NCBI GenBank assembly: GCA_013397795.1
Contig: VZTJ01000086.1
Span: 379,626 to 443,625, forward strand
Length of the DNA stretch: 64,000 nt
Source of the DNA: Orthonyx spaldingii
Taxonomy: Eukaryota > Chordata > Aves > Passeriformes > Orthonychidae
Direction of reading: 5' to 3'
The notes beneath the pieces are model-generated. The model had not been told where the DNA came from, did not search any database, and saw only the letters and a program-made list of their open reading frames with translations. Of the stretch, positions 33,116 through 51,649 are shown in pieces. Made by a program: the position numbers and the translations under genes. The stretch's first letter is position 1; each line of letters begins with the position of its first letter.

Positions 33116-35764
33116 GCCCAGAGCCATGAGAGAAGTCCCCAGCCCTCACAGTGCTGCCCATGCTGGAGGCCAGGATAAGCACACCCACAGCCTGGGCTTC
33201 TTCTGCTCCAACCCCCAGCCAGGATGCCCTGGAGCTGACCCAGCTGGGTCACAGGCCACCCCAAACATTCACTGCATGTCCTGTGGGGCCTTCAGGCAGA
33301 CCACAGGGCTCAGCACTCCACCCTAAATAAAGACAACACTGATTTCCCAGAAGGTTAAAGGCTGAAAGATCTTGCCCTCCAGCCACGGGGCCCACGTCAC
33401 CCAACAGCAATGTGCAAAGGAGGGGTTAGCTGACTAGACCTGGGGATAAAGGTGGTAAGGTCAAGTCCTGATTTGGGGGACATTTGTCTTTGGACACATC
33501 TGTGCAGCCCCAAGCCTCGCTGGATGAAGGCAGCAGTGCAGCTCTCCACCCTCCTGTTACTCTTGAGACATGCTCCAGCTTCCTGTGGTCTTTTATCCCT
33601 CATCTTATCTCCTCCAGTGGCTCCTGGAGCACCCTGAGATGGACAGGAAAGGGCAGAGAACACCCGACCCCTTGGAAGGGACATGTGTGGAAGATCACCA
33701 AGGCTGATCCCTGGGGAAACCAGACACAAAGAAGAGAGAGACTGGGTGCCTTTGGCTTCCCAAAGCAGCCCCATCTCCCTGCCTGGCTCTCCTCAGAATC
33801 TGTGAGCTTCACTCATGGAGAAGTCCCCCCAAGGCTGGCACGGCAGCATCTGCATTACAAGAAGGTGCAGCTCTTGGGTCTCCCTGGCGTACAGAGCAAC
33901 CATGTGGCCAGATGTCAGGGTGTGCTCAATGCAGCTGATCCCCACCAGCAATCTCTCTGGGTCCCTTGGAGAGGAGCAGTGGGTTTGCCCTGCCCAGGGG
34001 GATATTTCCCTGCTCCATGGTTTGCAGGGATCTGTGATGCTCTGCATCTGCTGAGACACCACTAGCTCTGAGCTATGGCAGCCTCAGGATTCTTTGTGGT
34101 GATTTTTTTGTTAAACGTGCCCCTTGATTCCCATCATGGTGTTCTATATTTAGAAGCACTTACGCTACTTCAATTTTCTCTCCAATTGCCTCTGAAGGAA
34201 GCCTGTATCTCTCTCTTTTTTCCCTGGCTGGTTTATTTTTAGACTCCTCATTTCCAGCCGCGTGTATTCCTAGGGTTTTGCCGTAAATATTTTACAGCAA
34301 TTTTCACAGGTGGGGGAGCCACCAAAGCCTCCTGACAGCTCTACTCCACGTGTATGAAGCCTTTGCTGCCCTTCCCAGAGGGGAAGGAGTTGCTCTGCTG
34401 ACACAGATCCGTGGCACAAGCAGGAGAGGAGTGTTGCATCCTGGCTTTGGGGTCACATAGCCTCCCCCACAAAGTCCCTCTAAAATGAATTTGGTGTTGT
34501 GTCCAGAAGTGGCCTGGCAGGGAGGTGTGGCTGAACCACCACTGCCAGGTGAGGTCGTGTGAGACCCAAAGCAGTTGTGGTGCCTGCTGGAGGGGCTGGC
34601 ACAGGCTGGGGATGTGCCAGAAAGTGCATCTGAGTAACTCCAGGAGGAGAAAAGGATGTGGCTGCCTAATTCCTCTGACACGCTGCTCTTCTCTCTTAGT
34701 GGTGGGTGGCTGAGTCCTTGACCTCCAGGGAGGGGAAAAGGGAGGAAAACCCCCATTTTCTTCCAGGTCACAAGCTGAGGCTGTGGATTGGTCAAACAAG
34801 GCATTTCTGGCTGTGGTCAGTGCCCTCATGTAGGTAAGATGCTCTCAACACATCTTCATGTGCGTGTGCGCCTGGATCAGGACTTTACACCAGGCAAACT
34901 GCAGGTACTCGGTAAGTGCAGGTTTAACACTCTGAGCTGTCTTGCCAAGTGTTGTCTGACATCAGCTGCCACCCCTTCCCACACCCATTGGGTGTGAGTC
35001 TCATGGCTCTGAGTCTCTTTCCTGCTGCCCAGAGGAGACTTTGCAAGATCTTGCTTTTGCAAGTTGCTCCCAGCTGAGGATGGCAGACTGGCACCTTCAA
35101 CCCCAGGGCTGAGCTGCTCTTGGTGGCAGCTCAAACACAATGGAGATGTCACTGCCTGCTGGAAGGGATGCTCAGAAAGGGAAGACTGAGGTACAAAATA
35201 TTACCTGGGATTTTGGAGAGAATGAGTTGAGTCTAGCTTTCTCCTGGACTTCCATTGTGGGAATCTGGGCACCAGACACTTCATGTGAGTAGGAACACCT
35301 TGGAGGTCTTCAGTGCAAGGATGTCTGTACAACACCTGACTCAAAAGCAATGATGCCTTGGAGAAACAGCCACAGCCTCCTCTGAGAGCAGCTGCAAGAA
35401 CATCTCCAACCACTGATGCAGGGCTTGGTACCTTTCTCCTCCCATAAATCTCTAGCCTGCACGTGGACAGACACACCTGGGACGCAGCAGATGGAGGGAA
35501 GAGTTACTTGAATGTGTGCCCAAAGCAGCCCATCTATCCACACCTGCTCCAGAACCATCCAAGAGGATGGATGAGCTGGTACCCATTTGTGGAAAGGAAT
35601 TGACGTTTTCTGGTGCTGTCTGTCCATAGGATCCTGGCTTTTCTGCATCAGGTGCTGGTGGAGATCTGTATCAGCCTGGCCTTCTGGTGCCATGAAGTCT
35701 GGGATCAATCCAGCACACGGTGGAACGATGCTTCAGACCAATTCTCTTTACCAACAGATTCAGC

Positions 35765-35770
35765 TTTATT
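35765..35770 (-). terminator. PSD2: Polyadenylation signal AATAAA, PSD2
   Basis: TTTATT on the + strand is AATAAA on the minus strand, in the context ACAATAAAGCTG. It is the last good signal before the intergenic region. The cleavage site would lie near 35745. Confidence 0.6.
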
Positions 35771-36605
35771 GTTATTCTTTTTTTACATGATTCTTAGTGC
35801 ATCATTTCAAATAAACTATCAAACTGTACAAAGAAACAGAGATAAAAGAAGAGGTGATAAAGTTGGGAAGAGGTTTTTAGTGTCATGAACCATCATGGAA
35901 AACAGTAGTCCATAGGCTCTCAAACATTGAAGGTCCAAATAAATCTTATTTTGTTTAAAAAATGCTGCAAAATATAAACAATAAATGACTGTAATTAGCA
36001 GCTACAAGATCCTTCAAAACTGGAACTTGATTACTGTGAACGCACCTAGGGGAAAGAAAAGCAATCTGAGATAAAGGATCAAACAAAAGTGTGAAATAAA
36101 TAAAGTGTGGGAGGACAGTCGTGGCATTGAAATGCAGAGGGATCACTTCAGCACAACAGTAAATCATTGGACCACAGGCAGCAGAAAGGAACAGAAACAC
36201 AATTCCCACTTAAAAGAGTACAGCATGTGCACTGCAGGATGGAGGAGTACAGCAGGGACGGGCAGGTGAGATTACTCCTGCACACAAAGGTTCTGCTGGA
36301 GCTTGTGCACGGCTCCAGTTGTGCCTCGAACCCAGAGTGGTGGATCCCGTGGTTGCCAAATTAGCAGCCACTGGGGCAGTTTGTCTGAATAAGCAGGAAT
36401 GGGAGAGCGATGTTTCACAGCAAAGCCAGGTGGGATTTCCATTCGAGTAGAAAAAGGAGAAAAAGAAAAAAAAAAGATACATAGGTACTCCATTTGTTTA
36501 GAACATCCTGGTGGGCTGGTCAGACCCTCCATGTCCCTGGTGTCTTCCCCAGGCAGCTTGCCTTCACTTGCACACTGAGGTTAAAAACCCACGTTAAAGT
36601 TTCCT

Positions 36606-36657
36606 TATATATATATTTATTTATATATATTCATATGTATATATATATATATATATA
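36606..36657. repeat. (TA)n-rich microsatellite
   Basis: Alternating TA with ATTTAT and CATATG interruptions. It lies in the presumed PSD2 3'UTR and is probably polymorphic in length. Confidence 0.92.
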
Positions 36658-37255
36658 AAAAGGATAAGGTGACAGAGGGCACTTCAGGCTGCTCCTGCCG
36701 TGGGCAGGTGACGTTCCCACGTGCCGTGCTGAAGACGCCTCTGGCCCGGTCAGTGTCCAGCTCACGACGCCCGTTCTGTCATGCCGAGCTCCTCTCGGGG
36801 CAGGCCCGTGCCCCTGCCACCCTGTGCCCTTCTCTGGGAGCGCTGCTGGGGCCACAGACCGTCATCATCTCGGCTGAGTTTCCTGCACTGCCGGGGACTG
36901 TGACCATGAACCGCTGGGGACTCCAGGGAGGGAAGGAGGAGACATAGGGCTGGTGGAGGAAAGAGCGACCCGGCCCTTGAAGAACCAGCATATCCCTTTG
37001 TTGTGCAGGCTGCAGCAGGAGGGAAAGAAAAGCCACTGGTGCAGTTGGGAATGAAGAAGAGATGATGCTGAAATGCCAGAGCATTGTCAGAGAGAGTCAA
37101 CTAAAGCTTCTTTGATTTCTTTCACTAGAGCAATCCCCATGTCATACATGGCTACAGTTTTGCTCATAGAATTTCCTAAGTAAAATTGTGCTCATCAATC
37201 TAAGTCCAGGAGCGCAGAGCATCGCCAGTTCATCCCCCTGTGCACATGTTCCTTG

Positions 37256-41519
<4,264 letters not shown>

Positions 41520-41903
41520 TTAATTGGATAATGACAACACTAACATTTGCGGGCTGCTTTAATGAACCTGCCTTTCTCCCTGCGCTATAATCACAGAGTG
41601 CCGAGACCAGGAAAAGCACTGCTTTGTACAGTAAATGCTAGGAGCTGATAATGATAATAATTAACATCTGGCAACTGCTTCCATCATTAAGTTCACTGGG
41701 AAGATGTAAAGAAGGAGATGAAAGTTTTAAACATAATTATCAATAGTTATTTCTAACACGGCACACGCCTGAGGCTTTGTGGGGAGGCACAAGGCAGGGC
41801 CAGGCTTCTGCAGAGCTTCCCCCACAGTGCAGAGCTCAAACCAGGATGCAACTCCCAATCAGCAGTGGATATCAATGAGCACCTGCCCTGGTGCTGCAGC
41901 TTC

Positions 41904-42190
41904 ACAGACTCATAGAACGGCTTGGGTTGGAACAGACCTCAAAACTCATCTAATTCCACCCCCTACCATGGGCAGGGACACCTTCCACTATCCCAGGTTG
42001 CTCCAAGCCATGTCCAGCCTGGCCTTGGACACTTCCAGGGATGGGGCAGCCACAGCTTCTCTGGGCAACCTGTGCCAGGGCCTCAGCACCCTCACAGGAA
42101 AGAATTTTTTCCGTATATCTACCTAAATTCCTCCTGTTTCAGTTTAAACCCCACTGCTCCTTGTCCTATCACCACAGCTTTGTGTGGAGG
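41904..42190 (-). mobile_element. CR1 LINE fragment, antisense to + strand
   Basis: The + strand reads 'cacagactcatagaacggcttgggttggaacagacctcaaaactcatctaa', then 'ccatgggcagggacaccttccactatcccaggttgctcc', then 'ggccttggacacttccagggatggggcagccac'. All are standard reverse-oriented CR1 3'-region text. Its 3' end is at the left, its 5' truncation at the right. It is in the sense orientation of PSD2. Confidence 0.92.
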
Positions 42191-44574
42191 AAGGCAGCCC
42201 TGGAACAGCAGCATCCCTGCAACCAGTGCACCTCTGTACAGGTGCACGGCCTGGTGGGCAGTTGCCAGTCTGAGTGTGGTCCCCCTGAACCAGGCTTGGT
42301 CTCCCTTTAGTCCATGTGCTCCTTTGGCATGGTCTCCCCTGTAATTCATTAGACTGGCACTTGCAAATTGCAGCAGCGTTCCCTGTATTCCTGCTTTGCT
42401 TTCTCCTGTGAAGGACAACTTCACACAAGTAGGGAGTGTAGCAGTAAGCATATGTGTTTATATTTTATAAAAAGGTAGAAAACACCAAACATGGGATTCT
42501 GAAATGATGATCTTGGCACGGCACTTTTTAGGAAAAAAAATTCAGTCAATCCCGTGGTTACCCTTTTACTTTCCCAGTGACTTAACACAATATCCTGCCT
42601 CCCACTCTGCACCCTTGCCAGCTCAACCAGTCGGATGGTGGGATGGGAAGGATGGACAGACAGACGGATGGATAGGTGATGTAAGAGAACCTGGCCCTGG
42701 CTAAAGCAAACCACCACCCCAGCCACGTTAGAGGCCATGGCAGGACAGGGTGTCCCTGGAAGGCCCTGCCTTGCCCTGATGATTGCAGTGCTGCAGGATT
42801 AATGCACTCTATATTTTGCTTTCCATGCCTGCCCTTGGCTGTCAGCATCAGAGCAGCTCTGTCTGGTGATGATGGTCTATGTGTCCCAACACTGCCTTAG
42901 CTTCCAAACCAGAAGCTGGTCTGTTCTGCAGATTTGCAAAAAGGTTGTTTTCCTTTTCCCGTGTGCCGGTGGTGCAAATGCAGCCGTTCAGGGAAAAGCT
43001 GTGCTGCAGCCTCTGGGATGGTAACCCTGGTCAGAGGGGCTGTTCTCTGCTGTAGGGCCAGAAAGGTTTCCCCTCTGCTGCTCTTCAGAGCACCAAGGAC
43101 CAGCACTCGCCAGCCCATGGATGTGGCTCACCCAGACTCTTGCTCCTGATGGGAACACTTCTGAAGCCTTTCTTCCCTCATTTTTCGAAGCAATCATCCC
43201 ATCCAGGAGAGTGGTTGCCCTACTGTGCTCATCATCATATGAAACTTGGCCTGGTACCAAAAAAACGCCATGGGCCCACCCACAAATGTCTGGCACAGGT
43301 TCGTGGGGATGGTGAATCCCAAAGAAAAGCCCTGGCTTTTCAGCAGAGGAAGGCTGGGTGCTGCAGGCATCCTGTGTTCAGGGAGACACTCAGGTGGGCA
43401 GTACAGATGACCTTACCATCATGGTGATTTCAGTAGCCAGTGGGATGGGCTGTCAGCCTTTTTGCAAAGGAAAACAAATGCTTTGCCTTGTGAAGACCTG
43501 ATGTGTTACCCCAATGGAAGAGAAATATTTGCTTGAGGAAGACATTGCTGCTTGGGCCTTATGTATTGTAGAGAGACTTCAATTTGGGATATTTTTTCAA
43601 GGCTGAAGCTCTCTGGATTTGAATAAATCTGACTGTGCTGCCCATGATCTCTTATTTCCAAATGAGCTTTCTGGAAATACAGTGCAAAATAGCCCAGCTT
43701 AATGGCGTGTGACAAGAGGAAACTGCCACAGCTGCCGAGTGCTTTGACTAACGCAGATCCTCATCTTGAATGGAATCATCAAGTATTGCCTCCATGGATT
43801 TCAGGCTCTCACGCATCAATGCTGGTGCAAGAAAAAGTCAAATCTTCTTTTTTTACTGCTGGGTCCAGTAAATCAATGTGAGGTTGAACAAAGCAGGTTG
43901 TCTCCACCTTCTGCCTTGCTGTTTGCAGCAGTGAACGGTGCTGGAGACTCCCTGCTTGGGATGGCTCTTCCAGCAGGCTCATCCCAGTGCCAGATGGTCA
44001 CAATGGCATGTATGGCTGATGGTGCTGGGAGATTCTGGCGCCTTTGGGTCACTGTCCCCTGCTGCCCACCCCTGTAAGCAGATCCACAACTAATGTCCAA
44101 GCTTGTTTTGCCACGAAAAGGCATCTACCTCTTGTGCCTGCCTTTGTAGGGCAGCTGGATGGGGTGGGAGAGCCCAGTGTATCAGTTCTGCTGCCCTCTC
44201 TTCTGGCCTCAGAACCAGCCCCGGGCAGTGCTGGGAATATGGACCTGGAGTGACAGATAGTCCTCACGCTCTGGCTTGTGAGTGGCTTTTCCTCTTCTTT
44301 CTTTTCTTCCTCTCACATCTACCAGCCTAAACAAACCATTTAATTAGCAAAACGAACCCCCATGAACCCCTTTTCAGTCTAGGCAAGATCTTGGCTCTCC
44401 CCAGAGCTCCTGACAAGGGCCTGCCTGCATGGGACAGCACCTGTGCCTCAGGGAACCCCTTCCTGGTTGGGGACTGCAGGGGCAGAACCTGTGGGAAGAC
44501 CTGCACCCTTTCCAGCACTTCTGCATAAAAGCACCTCGTGCTTTATAGCTCTCCATCATTTTTCTTAACCCCCC

Positions 44575-44665
44575 TCTCTGTGTGGTGATTAAGGGTTATT
44601 ATCCCATTTCACAGAGGTGAAGTAAGTTGCCAAAGGCCATGGAGTGAGTCAGTGCCCAGAGCAGA
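44575..44665 (-). mobile_element. Possible ancient MIR/CORE-SINE relic
   Basis: The + strand TTATTATCCCATTTCACAGA followed by 'ggtgaagtaagttgccaaaggcc' resembles the reverse complement of the MIR/CORE-SINE core ('attatccccattttacag...aagtaacttgcccaaggtcac'). The flanking half is too diverged to follow. The identification is from remembered consensus only and needs a profile search. Confidence 0.55.
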
Positions 44666-47054
44666 TTAGCGCACACGAGAGGTGTGCCCTGCTCCCAAGC
44701 CCGCATTTCTTCCTCAAGACTCTGCTGCATCCCTTTAGGGGATCAAGCAATTGCTTCAGCAGACTATGCTGGAACATGCTGATCCAGCAATTAACACCAG
44801 CGAGCCAATGACATGTGACATCTCCTCATCAGCAGGTTTATGGCTGCTGCCTGAATTGCTTCTGTCAGACTGACTTCTGCCTGTCCACCCACCTTTCTGC
44901 CTGTGTTATGTCCACCTCTCTCTGTGTTTGGCCACTCTTCCTTTCTATACATCCACCTGCCCAGGCCCTCCTTCCTCCCACCTTCCCTCTACCTCTCAGT
45001 CTTGTTTATACTCAACTTGTTCCTCAAAACCAAATGGAGTTCCCTGTTCAGCTTATGTGAATTTGCTATTAAAGCCTAGATCCTTAATCTGGTCTGAGCA
45101 GAAAAGTGGAACAGGCTGACCCTGTGCTCCATGCCATCAGGTGGTTCTGCAAGCAGGTACTTTCTCCTCTAGCTTCACATCAGAAAATCTTTTCCCAGTG
45201 ATTTATGCTCAAGCCAGGTTCTACCTTATGTTTATCTGCAGCTGTCCTCTGCTGAGAGTTTGGGAGGCTGGCACACCACTTCCTTCCTGTATTGTGCAAC
45301 TCCTTTGTTCTGCAAACCACCCCACAGGCAAGAAATGACACCAAGTATCCACAGGGCAGGTGGATGTTTATCCACTCTCTGTTGCGGTGTTGGGAATGTT
45401 TGCAAGTGACAGGGCAAGGACTTTGTCTTCGTGTTCTCATCCTTCTGTCCTGTCTCTGCAAGCCTGATAGACACTTTCTACAGCCAAGCCAAGCCCAAGG
45501 AATTCCCTGGAGAGGACTCTAATACAGTCTGGCAGCAGCTCACGAGTAAGAAACCCCTCTTTGCCCAAATCCTTTGCCCAAACATTCCTTCGGTTTATTT
45601 TTGTTGTTGTTCCAAATGCTGCTTCCTTGGGGCATCCTTGGCAATTCTGGTCCCTCCTGCTAATTACACATCAGTCATGGCTCTTATTTATCAGACACTT
45701 TCATAACCCAGCCAGATCTTGGGTGTTTTGTTTCTTCAGTCCTTGTCCGTAAAGAAAGCCCTCAGTCTCTGAACCATTTGATCCTGAAGGTCATTGAGAT
45801 AAGAACACTGATCTCCTCACTGCCACGTCAGCCTCATCCTTGCTCTCTTTTTAAATCCTAAACACCTCAGACAAACACAATGAACACTGTCAATGGATGG
45901 TTACTGCTGCAAGCCTTGTACAGCAAAGACCCCCAACCCCTCTGCCCCAGCAGCAGCGATGACACCCAGTGTTGGCTTCATGGCTCCTTCTGCTGCCAGG
46001 GGAGAAAATTCCATCCTGAAAGTGCATTTCATTCCCAATATATATCCCCTCAGCAGACTCATCCCAAGAGAAGTCCTTGGTGGAAAATTCATTTAGATCC
46101 AAATGGTTCTGTGATAGTTGAAATGTCTTTTTTTTCCCCCACAGAAAAAGTGTCATACAATTAAATGTTGATAATAACTCTGTACAAGTTAAATCCTCAT
46201 GTATAACCCATGGGGCAGCACGAGGACTCTGGTGGGCTCCATATGAAGATGTGTAATGAGACAAAGACTGAGAGGTGAGAAGCGTGCTGCTGGCTTGAAG
46301 AACATCACACTAAGAGGTCTGGAGGAGATCTGGGCTCTCCTGTGTGCTGCAGCTTCCCTCAGCTGCAGGAGAGAGTGGCACAGCTGTAAAAACACCACTG
46401 GGCTAAGAGCAACCCACACTGGGAGTTAGGATCCGCTGCTGCCAGATTTCTGATGGCTTTTTGACGTGTGCCGTAGGACCTGGCGAAACACGAGAGTCAT
46501 TGGGGTGTGCTACGAGCTCTGAGTCATAATTCCGTGCTGCCCCGAGGATCTTTCTGCTCCTCTTATATAATCCAATGTTTGTTTACTCTCATTGCTGTGG
46601 AGATAATGCTGCAATAGGCAGGAGCATCTACCCACGGGGAGTGCTGCTCCAGCAAGGTGAGTTCAATGGGTTACTGCACAGTGTGCGTTGCTCAGGTAGT
46701 TCAGACCTAGTTCAGTGGGTTATGCTGTTGATGATGAACAGAAATTTGGCATCCTGGGCTGGCTCACACATTCAAGTGAGCCCCTACCCAGTCTCCTCAG
46801 ATTTTCCCTCAGGAAAGACTATCCAGCAAATCCTCCAAGCATCCAAGTGCCAGAGAGCTGAATGCTAGAGCATTCAGGGAAGCTATTCCATGGAGACTTT
46901 GTGTCCCACGAGGAGCTGGGAATTACACTTGTATTGACTGGAGGTGGCTACACAAATAACAGAGATGAAGAGAGGCAGAACGTGTCACTGGACAGCCCAT
47001 GGAAGGACCCAGGCATCAAGGTCCTGAAGAAGAACATAAACTTTCAGCACAGAA

Positions 47055-47800
47055 CCATGGAATCACAGAATCTTCTGAGCTGGAAGGGACCCACAACGAT
47101 CATCAACTCCAACTCCTGGCCCTGCACAGGACACCCCAACAATCCCACCCTGTGCCTGAGAGCCTTATCCAAATGCTGGGCACAGATGTCCCTCCTGGCT
47201 GCCAGGACACTGCTGACTCATATTCAAGTGGCCATCAACCAGGACTCCCAGGTCGCCTTCCACAGCTGCTCTCCAGCCTCTCATTCCCCAGTCTGTCTGT
47301 ACATCCAGGATTGTCCCATTCCAGGTGCAGAATCCGGCACTGTCTTCATTAAACTTCATTCAGTCGATGATTGCTCAGGCCTGTCATTTGTCAGGGTCTC
47401 TCTGCAGGGCCTCTGCCTTTGAGGGAGTCAACAGCTCCTCTCAGTTTAGTGTTGTCTGCAAACTTACTCAGTATTCCCTTGAGTCCTGTGTCCAAGTCAT
47501 TTATGAGATGTTGAAGAGCACAGGGCTGAGGATGGAGCCCTGTGGAACCCCACTAGTGACCAGTCACCAGTCTGATGTCACCCTAGTCACTGTCACCCTT
47601 TGTGCCCAACCCGTGAGCCAAGTGCTCACCCACCACATGATGTGTCTGTCCAGCTGTGTGCTGGACATTCTGTCCAGAAGGATCCTGTGAGAGACAGTAG
47701 GAAAAGCTTCAGTGAAACCCAAAAAGATTACATCAGCTGGCTTCCTATGCCAGACTCAATAAAGCTGTGCATAATCAGATCTATGCCAGCAAATAAAACA
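47055..47800 (-). mobile_element. CR1 LINE fragment with ORF2 remnant, antisense to + strand
   Basis: It begins 'tggaatcacagaatcttctgagctggaagggacccac' and continues through 'ctgaggatggagccctgtggaaccccactagtgac' and 'ggacattctgtccagaaggatcctgtgagaga'. This is reverse-oriented CR1 sequence reaching into the reverse-transcriptase ORF. Frameshifts and stops break any product. It is the longest CR1 copy in the window. Confidence 0.88.
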
Positions 47801-48080
47801 ATAGGCAGGATAAGACTGGTCAGATGCTCCACCCCTTAACCTTCCCATCTCATTTCTCACCAACATCCTACTTCACCTATTCCATATCATCTGTTCATTC
47901 ATCCTCCCCTAATAGCTCCTACTTCTGCAGAAATCTGTGTTTCCTCTTTCATACTTCTTCCTTCAGGGTTCCCTTTGAGGCTGTAAATAGTGTCCTTAGA
48001 ATGAAAACCACCACCAAAGATGAGAGCATCCTCCAGCTCTGGTTTCTGGAGGAGCTCTGCCAATGTCCATGCGGGGGTTA

Positions 48081-49556
<1,476 letters not shown>

Positions 49557-50699
49557 TCAGTGGAGGAGATGTGGGTTTGGTCACAGGCAAAGCAGCCCTG
49601 TCTGTTTTGGGTTTAGAGATTTTATTACAGGACTGGTCAGAGAAAGAAAGAGAAAGGAGATGTCAGGACCATAACAGAGAGAGTGCCAACAGTGGTGGTC
49701 TGAGCTGGGGGGAGTGTGGGTGGCAGGTAACTGTCCCAGGGGTCCCACTGTGGGGTCACCCAAAATAGGTAAGGGGCTGGGTGCTTGCCTGAACACCAGG
49801 AAACTGCAGACATCCCATGCTGAGAACTACAAATATTTCACAGGAAAAATCTTCAATTCTGTGCCCTAAAGGCAGAGCTTAAGGAGGATTTTTGCTGAAG
49901 ACCAAGGTATCACTGGCATTTCTCAACTGCTGAGAGGCAATGCCTGGGGCCCCCTAGATTGTGAAGGACCTTTAGGAATGTTCTCTGCATCTCTGAGGAA
50001 CAGAAGATGTGCAGACATTCGGGAGATGAACCTACTCTGGCACAAAGAAAGTAGAACTTGTATGGGAAGTGGTAGTTCCCAGTGGGCCTGGGACATGAAG
50101 GAGAAAGAGCAGACAGGGCTTTCCTGCCCTGTCTGACACATGTCAATGTCTAAATGGGATGAGCTGTCACCTCAGTTTGCAGATCAGATTGGGACCAAAC
50201 CCCAGCTGAGGACTGACCCCCAGTGAATCCAGGGGCTGGGATGTGAGCAGTGAAACACAATTCCTCACCTGCAGCAGGCAGATGGCCAAAGCATCAGACA
50301 CCTCTTGGAAGAGAAGGATGATTTCTTAGCCCTCAGCACCCACTGGAGTCCTGGGGCTCAGGCAGAGCCCAGATACTGCTCCTGGGTGGTGAATTAGCGG
50401 GGCTCAGGGGTTTGGGCTGCACCCCTCTGAGCTCCTTGCTGTTGGTTGCATACCTGCCTGTCTGGTGGGGTCTGCAGGCAAGGGATGGACAAGGACACAA
50501 GGCTGAGGCAAGCAGAGAGAAGAGGGTCCTGGCTGTGCAAGGTTATGCCTCAATGCCAGGTCTCTGAAAGAAAACCAGGTGCCCCGTGCCAGGGAGTCCC
50601 TGAGCCAGGTACCCCGTGCCAGGGGGCATCTGTCCCCTCGCAGAGGAGCTGGGGGCTCTGAGCCTGCCTCCCAGCAGGACACCCTGCAGCAAGGCAGCC

Positions 50700-51450
50700 C
50701 CGGGCCGGTTGGGATGGGCGAGGGGATGCAGGGATACAGCGGGGTGGGTGAAGGGAGGCGGGAGGGACCCCGGCACGGTGACATCCCCGGGATGTGCCCC
50801 AGCAGGGAGCTGCGCTGGCGGGCGTTGTGTAACCGCAGCCCGCATCCAGAGGCAGATGCACTCCTGCTGAACTGCCCTTACATAAACCAGCCCGCGCCGC
50901 CCGCTGCGGAGCCCGCAGCTCCCTCTCGCGACAGAGCCGGCACCGCGCCTCATCCAGGGACTCGGGGAGGGGGCATCGAACCGTCAACACAGCACCTCCA
51001 GATGCTTTTCTGCTCAGGGCAGTACGAGGAACAGAGCAGGTGATGGGGCTAAGGGCACAGAAGGTCCTGCTCTCTCCGGAGACAAGAGAGGTCCAAGACT
51101 GAGGAGAGGAGGAGAGGAATGTCCCCTGGGTCAGTTTGAGACCTCCGGTCTGTCACGGGCTCGCCCTCGGGAGACACTGGGGTTGGGGGACCTCGCTGAT
51201 GATCCTGGCCCGTGCTCTGAGCGGCGGAGCAGGGGAAGATTGACTGAGGGAGGTGCTGTGTGAACCTGTGGTGGAGCCCACCCTGGCAGCTGTTTCCAGG
51301 CTTGATTCAGGGTAGCAAACGATGATCTCACCGAACTTGCGGATGACATAAAAAAGAGGGGTACAAGGCCAGCGCTAAGAGGGCCAGGAGCAGCCGAGCG
51401 CTGCGCGGGGGCTCCGGGTGATCAGCAGGATGAGCAGGAGCAGCGAGCGT
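50700..51450. promoter_or_regulatory. CpG-rich block inside a PSD2 intron
   Basis: GC-rich sequence with clustered CpG. By eye there are about fifteen CpG in the 150 bases around 50850-51000, including CGCGCCGCCCGC and CTCGCGACAG, while nearby intron is CpG-poor. It could be an internal promoter/CpG island, a GC-rich conserved element or chance. No TSS evidence exists, and open frames through it on both strands match no family I know. Confidence 0.45.
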
Positions 51451-51649
51451 GTCCTGGCAGAAGCAGAGGCCAGGAGCATCCTGGGCTGTGTAACAGCGGC
51501 ACGGTGAGGAGGCGGAGAGAAGTGATCCTGTGCTCTGCACTCCCTGCATCAATCGTATCGTGATACAGCAAACAGTGCCGGGCCCCCAGCGCAGGGAAGA
51601 GCATCAGCAAGGTGGAGATCCTTCAGCTGAGGCCACCAAGAAACCTGGA

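Larger units (their letters stand above)
32036..35744. other. Intergenic region between convergent NRG2 and PSD2
   Basis: About 3.7 kb between the inferred 3' ends. It contains an antisense CR1 fragment (32097-32520) and a CR1 3' end (about 33035-33115). The rest appears unique, including an AT-rich patch at 34095-34310. Open frames such as 34341-34829 (minus) show no known domain. No RNA gene was recognised. Confidence 0.75.
35745..37255 (-). other. PSD2: PSD2 3'UTR (presumed)
   Basis: About 1.5 kb between the stop codon and the most distal minus-strand AATAAA (35765-35770). It includes a TA-rich microsatellite (36606-36657), which also creates a possible AATAAA at 36616-36621. The extent rests on the signals alone. 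Confidence 0.65.

Noticed and set aside
46862..47422. 186-codon open frame on the + strand
   Set aside because: Mostly antisense CR1 sequence; not a host gene and not the sense ORF of the element.
50543..51043. Open frames of 136-154 codons on both strands in the CpG-rich PSD2 intron block
   Set aside because: GC-rich DNA lowers stop-codon density; no homology, and frames overlap on both strands. The block itself is kept as a finding, not the ORFs.
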